NCBI GenBank assembly: GCA_015662815.1 | Contig: DQTK01000131.1 | Location: 1-8,974 of the forward strand | DNA: 8,974 nt | Direction of reading: 5' to 3' | From: Aquifex aeolicus | Lineage (GTDB): Bacteria; Aquificota; Aquificia; Aquificales; Aquificaceae | Shown here: positions 5,714-8,974 of the stretch, one piece after another | How positions within the stretch are numbered: the stretch's first letter is position 1 | How the letters are laid out: each line of letters opens with the position of its first letter | The notes under the pieces: generated by a model | Told to the model about the DNA's origin: nothing | The model's input: only the letters and a program-made list of their open reading frames with translations | Databases searched by the model: none | Position numbers and translations under genes: made by a program

Positions 5714-7469
5714 ACCCTTTGAGGTGGTCTACGAAACGATATCAAGAGATAGTAAAAATTACTATATTCTCGACCTAAGAGACGTAACAGAAGAGATAAA
5801 GAGGGAGAAAGAAAAGATAAAAGTAAGTCTACTCTACACACTCATATCGGATTTGATGAAGATTATTCTTGAAGAGACGAACAAACAGGAAATTTTTAAG
5901 AAAGTGGTTGAAAGGTTTACCGCCGAAGGGAGATACAAGTATGCATGTATACATCTGCGGGACTCGAGAAAGAATATAGTAAGGAGCGGTGAGCCTGGCA
6001 TCTATAGCATTTGTTTAAATATATCCTCTAAAGAGCCCTATGTTTTTATAATCTCAAAAGATGAGGAATTCTACCCCGCAGAGGTTCAGATTATTTCCAA
6101 CTTTCTTGAAGAGTTTGCAAAGGTTATGGATACTTTCACCTTCTACGAAAGGCTGAAAAGAATTTCTCTGTATGACCCTTTGACGGGCCTCCCGGTAAGA
6201 AATTTCTTCGTGGGAGTTCTCGAAGATTTAATAAACGATGCTAGGAAGAAAAAAGAGAAAGTTGTGGTTGTTGCTATGGATATTGACAATTTTACAACTA
6301 TAAATAGCCTCTACGGATACAGTATAGGAGATAGGGTACTCAAAGAAGTTGCGGATAGATTAAAACAGGTAGTTAGGCTCGATGATTTTCTTGCAAGGGT
6401 AGGCTCGGATACCTTTGTCGTAGCCTTTAAAACAAAAAAAGTATCACCCGCGGTTAACAGTCTTATATCGAGAATACTCGCAAAATTTGTAAACCCTATA
6501 ATTCTAAACTCCCACGATATACCTATAACCTTTTCCATAGGTGTAGCTGTATTCCCTGATAACGAAGAAAGTAGTGAAAGACTCCTAGCTGATGCAACTC
6601 AGGCTATGTTCGAAGCAAAAAAACTCGGAGGAAATACCGTAGTCTTCTACACTAAAAAGTCTAAAGAGGTAGAGGAGAGTTTTATCTTAAGGAAGGAGCT
6701 TATAAAAGCTTTGGAAAATAAGGAATTTATCCTTTACTTCCAACCGAAAATAAGTCTAAAAGACAAAAAAATTGTAGGAGCAGAAGCCCTGATAAGATGG
6801 AAAAAGGGCGATACACTGGTTCCTCCTTATAAATTCATACCTATCCTCGAAGAAAGCGGTTTGATAAATGAGGTCGGTTTATGGGTTATTGAAGAAGCCT
6901 GTAACAGGATAAGAGATTGGAGGAAAAAAGGAATAGATATTGAAATTGCTGTGAACTTATCTCCCGTACAACTTCGTTCTTCGAAGTTTATAAGCTACAT
7001 AATACAAAAACTCGAGGAACATCCCCAAGAAGTACGCAACTTCGGAGTTGAAATTACAGAAACCGCAATAATGGAGAATATATCAATAGTTTCCGTATTC
7101 CTGAAATCCCTTACAGAGCTCGGGATAAAGATTTACATAGATGATTTTGGAACGGGATATTCATCCATAGCCTATTTAAAAAACCTTCCCGTTTATGCCA
7201 TAAAGATAGATGTAGATTTTGTAAAAGATATACACGAAGACCAGAAAGATTACGAAATAGTAAAAACCATTATAAATTTAGCAAAGAGCTTGAACTTGAA
7301 AACCGTTGCAGAGGGTGTTGAAAGGGAAGAACACGAAAGAATCCTTACAAAACTCGGCTGTAATTATGCTCAGGGATACTACTATTCTCCACCTGTTCCT
7401 GCTGAAAAGTTCGAAGAGATTTATAAAAAGTTTACTAAAAAGTTTTCATCGGAAATTAATAAAATGTGA
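5646..7469 (+). CDS. C-terminal part of split cyclic-di-GMP signalling protein: PAS end, GAF-like, GGDEF, EAL
   Basis: The 607-residue frame begins with the missing end of the PAS domain (about 5-50), then a short coiled linker and a GAF-like region (about 60-165). A GGDEF domain follows (about 177-337), with DPLTGLPVR at 177-185 but GSDTF at 253-257 instead of GGDEF. Thr217, Ser221 and Tyr225 replace the usual Lys, Asp and His of the nucleotide site. The RxxD inhibitory site is kept (Arg244, Asp247). The EAL domain (about 350-595) retains YFQP, EALIRW (380-385), VNLSP (436-440), EITE (469-472), DDFGTGYSS (499-507), IKID (519-522), AEGVE (555-559) and QGYYYSPP. It is therefore probably a cyclic-di-GMP phosphodiesterase controlled by a non-cyclising GGDEF domain. 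The only early start is GTG at 5646, inside the preceding frame and without an RBS, so independent initiation is doubtful. The stop touches lolA. Confidence 0.85.
   Translation: MKKKSGKLPEVLYLQNSQLGITKPFEVVYETISRDSKNYYILDLRDVTEEIKREKEKIKVSLLYTLISDLMKIILEETNKQEIFKKVVERFTAEGRYKYACIHLRDSRKNIVRSGEPGIYSICLNISSKEPYVFIISKDEEFYPAEVQIISNFLEEFAKVMDTFTFYERLKRISLYDPLTGLPVRNFFVGVLEDLINDARKKKEKVVVVAMDIDNFTTINSLYGYSIGDRVLKEVADRLKQVVRLDDFLARVGSDTFVVAFKTKKVSPAVNSLISRILAKFVNPIILNSHDIPITFSIGVAVFPDNEESSERLLADATQAMFEAKKLGGNTVVFYTKKSKEVEESFILRKELIKALENKEFILYFQPKISLKDKKIVGAEALIRWKKGDTLVPPYKFIPILEESGLINEVGLWVIEEACNRIRDWRKKGIDIEIAVNLSPVQLRSSKFISYIIQKLEEHPQEVRNFGVEITETAIMENISIVSVFLKSLTELGIKIYIDDFGTGYSSIAYLKNLPVYAIKIDVDFVKDIHEDQKDYEIVKTIINLAKSLNLKTVAEGVEREEHERILTKLGCNYAQGYYYSPPVPAEKFEEIYKKFTKKFSSEINKM
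5649..5657 (+). other. A9 homopolymer: frameshift / transcriptional slippage site
   Basis: A run of nine A joins the two frames of the PAS-GGDEF-EAL protein. Removing one A (or adding two) gives Ser-Glu-Lys-Lys-Ser-Gly-Lys and continues the PAS domain into GAF-GGDEF-EAL as an 821-residue protein. The protein homology on both sides is continuous up to the tract. Possible explanations are RNA polymerase slippage, programmed +1 ribosomal frameshifting, phase variation by length change, a true null mutation, or a base-calling error in the homopolymer. Confidence 0.8.
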
Positions 7470-7471
7470 TT

Positions 7472-8080
7472 ATGAGACTTTTGGGTTTACTGTTCCTTTT
7501 AATAAACTTTGTGTTAGGGGACGAGTTTGAGGAACTGAAAAAACTCCTTGAGAATACTCAAACTATTAAGGTTTCCTTTGAACAAAAGGTTGTATACGAT
7601 TGGTATCCGAAACCCGATGTAAGCAAAGGAGTATTTTACGCAAAGCGTGGGGGAAAACTTAGAGTAGATTACTTGGCTCCCGACAGAATTACCATACTTT
7701 CTGACGGGAAAAAGGTTTACCTGATAAATTACGATGAGAGAACTGTATACGTTGAGGATTTCAAAAAAAATACTTCACCCGTTATAGGAAGTCTTTTTAT
7801 TCTTTCCGAGCCAATAGACGAGGTTCTCAAATATTTGGGAAAAATCAAGGAGAAAGGTATTACCGTTTTAATCCTCAAACCCAAGAAGCAAGACAACAAT
7901 ATAACACTCGTGAAGGTATACCTTAACACCAAAGGAGAGATTTTAAGACTTAAAACATATGATTCTCAAGGAGCAGAGATTACTATAGAATTTATAGAGG
8001 TCAAAAGGAATTTTAAACCTAGGGAAGAGCTCTTTAAAATAAAGTTTCCCGATGGGTTCAGGATTGTCCGATATGGATAA
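7472..8080 (+). CDS. lolA: Outer-membrane lipoprotein carrier LolA
   Basis: Periplasmic chaperone that takes lipoproteins released from the inner membrane by LolCDE and carries them to the outer membrane. The 202 residues start with a hydrophobic signal peptide (about 1-16, likely cut after VLG). LolA-type features follow: TIKVSFEQKV at 31-40, GKLRVDYLAPDR at 61-72, ILSDGKKVYL at 75-84, and a C-terminal FKIKFPDG at 188-195. The length is normal for LolA. I prefer the ATG at 7472, which gives a clean signal peptide two bases after the upstream stop. A GTG at 7466 would overlap that stop and add two residues. No good Shine-Dalgarno sequence is present, so translation is probably coupled to the upstream EAL reading frame. 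It implies a diderm envelope. No lolB-like gene is visible in the window. Confidence 0.88.
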   Translation: MRLLGLLFLLINFVLGDEFEELKKLLENTQTIKVSFEQKVVYDWYPKPDVSKGVFYAKRGGKLRVDYLAPDRITILSDGKKVYLINYDERTVYVEDFKKNTSPVIGSLFILSEPIDEVLKYLGKIKEKGITVLILKPKKQDNNITLVKVYLNTKGEILRLKTYDSQGAEITIEFIEVKRNFKPREELFKIKFPDGFRIVRYG

Positions 8081-8558
8081 GAAGACTGTAGTTAAGTTCT
8101 CCATAGGTAGGGTAAAAGAAGAGGAGCTTCCCGAGTTGATAGATTTGTACCTTAGAGCTTATAAAGGTCTTGAAGAGTACGCTTACACCCATCCTAAAGA
8201 CGTTGAAAGTTATTTAAAATGGCTTTTAGGTAGAGATAAAGAAGGTTTTTTTGTCGCTAAAGTCGGTGACAAAATAGTGGGGTTTGTTGGTGGAGATGCA
8301 AATTGGTTCAGTAGAAGAGAGAGAAAGCACGTCGGAGCAATACACGAAATAGCCATAGACCCTGAATATCAAAAACGTGGAATAGGAAAGGCTCTGATGA
8401 ATACCATTTTGAAGTACTTTCAAAGTAAAGGTTTGGACACCGCGGAGCTATGGGTGGGAGATGAAAATACCGGGGCTATAAACTTTTACAAAAAGTTTGG
8501 TTTTCAAGAAAAGGGAAGGTATAACTACTGGATTAGGATGACTAAGAATCTGAAATGA
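8073..8558 (+). CDS. GNAT-family N-acetyltransferase (RimI-like)
   Basis: Transfers an acetyl group from acetyl-CoA to an unidentified amine. The 161 residues form a single GNAT domain. GFFVAKVGDKIVGFVGG at about 58-74 covers strands 2-3. Motif A is IHEIAIDPEYQKRGIGKAL at 90-108, with the CoA-binding QKRGIG at 100-105. The motif B region, NTGAINFYKKFGFQEKGRY, at 132-150 contains the FYKKFGF pattern typical of RimI-like enzymes. I chose the ATG at 8073 because AGGA at 8060-8063 lies 9 bases upstream and the domain follows directly; an ATG at 8052 would add seven residues and overlap lolA more. It overlaps the lolA stop by 8 bases, so translation is likely coupled. The substrate cannot be told: ribosomal protein acetylation (RimI) is possible, but the name is not justified. 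Confidence 0.85.
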   Translation: MDKKTVVKFSIGRVKEEELPELIDLYLRAYKGLEEYAYTHPKDVESYLKWLLGRDKEGFFVAKVGDKIVGFVGGDANWFSRRERKHVGAIHEIAIDPEYQKRGIGKALMNTILKYFQSKGLDTAELWVGDENTGAINFYKKFGFQEKGRYNYWIRMTKNLK

Positions 8559-8974
8559 ATAGGGATAGGGAAAAACTACAAGATATAGGTAAAAAAGTCG
8601 AAGATTTAGATAAAAAGATTTCGGAAATTTATCGAGATTTTGAGAAATCTAAAAAACTTCAGAGATTTAAGTTCGCTGACTTCGTTCAGGAATTCATAGG
8701 AGCCCTAATAATAGCTTTACCCTTTTCCCTTACGGAGGAGATATGGGAACTTGCTAAAAAACTTTCCTTTTTAAGGGTATTCTTCATATATCTATTTGTA
8801 GTCTTCACAATATACCTCTTTATAAGGTACTCTAGGCTTCAAAACTGGGAACAACAGAATATATTCGGATTTATTCCCTTAAGAATGATAACAAGTTTAT
8901 CCATATCCTTTAGCGTTTCCTTGACTTCCTTCGTGATTCTCGGCATATTTCCCGGAGTTATCAACGATATAGAT
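8555..8974 (+). CDS. Integral membrane protein, DUF2391-like (partial, runs off right edge)
   Basis: A 140-residue open frame begins with an ATG whose ATGA overlaps the stop of the acetyltransferase gene, so translation is coupled, and it stays open to the window end. Residues 1-35 are charged with a heptad-like coiled-coil pattern (KLQDIGKKVEDLDKKISEIY). Three hydrophobic segments follow: about 44-60 (EFIGALIIALPFSLTEE), 73-91 (LRVFFIYLFVVFTIYLFIRY) and 110-133. The ALPFSLTEEIWELA stretch resembles the first helix of DUF2391 / TIGR02587 putative integral membrane proteins, which I recall as having a small-residue then L-P-x-x-x-T-x-E-x-W pattern. Function is unknown for that family. The family label is tentative; a coding membrane protein is well supported by the long open frame, the overlap and the hydrophobicity pattern. 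Confidence 0.75.
   Translation, partial: MNRDREKLQDIGKKVEDLDKKISEIYRDFEKSKKLQRFKFADFVQEFIGALIIALPFSLTEEIWELAKKLSFLRVFFIYLFVVFTIYLFIRYSRLQNWEQQNIFGFIPLRMITSLSISFSVSLTSFVILGIFPGVINDID

Overview
The window looks like the chromosome of a hyperthermophilic, deep-branching bacterium, most likely an Aquifex-type member of the Aquificales. This rests on AT-leaning sequence, heavy use of AGA/AGG and ATA codons, Lys/Glu/Ile-rich proteins, very tight gene packing, and the combination of ThiO, HisZ, an unusual MetK and LolA. The species call is inference from the sequence style, not from a search.

Layout. 1-269 has no recognisable gene but contains short repeats with an 8-base period. 270-4924 holds four biosynthetic genes arranged as two divergent pairs: thiO (minus) / hisZ (plus), then metK (minus) / lysC (plus). 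The 3' ends of hisZ and metK converge and overlap by 12 bases. From 5003 to the right edge, all genes lie on the plus strand and touch or overlap: a sensor-PAS-GAF-GGDEF-EAL cyclic-di-GMP protein split into two frames at a run of nine A, then lolA, a GNAT acetyltransferase, and a partial membrane protein resembling DUF2391.

Biology. ThiO supplies the glycine-derived imine for the thiamin thiazole. HisZ is the regulatory partner of a short-form ATP phosphoribosyltransferase. LysC opens the aspartate pathway to Lys, Thr and Met, and MetK converts Met to S-adenosylmethionine, so the metK/lysC pair links the start of the pathway to the use of its product. The right-hand cluster combines cyclic-di-GMP signalling with lipoprotein transport.

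Four signals go beyond routine annotation. (1) A TAnnnT -10-like hexamer lies exactly 7 bases before the ATG of thiO, hisZ, metK and the GGDEF/EAL gene, with no Shine-Dalgarno sequence, suggesting leaderless mRNAs. (2) lysC contains an in-frame ATG at codon 246 behind a very strong Shine-Dalgarno sequence, as expected for a separately made regulatory beta subunit. (3) The A9 tract inside the PAS domain is a candidate transcriptional slippage site. (4) The GGDEF domain is degenerate but keeps its I-site, the EAL domain looks intact, and the N-terminal sensor resembles a globin fold without its proximal histidine.
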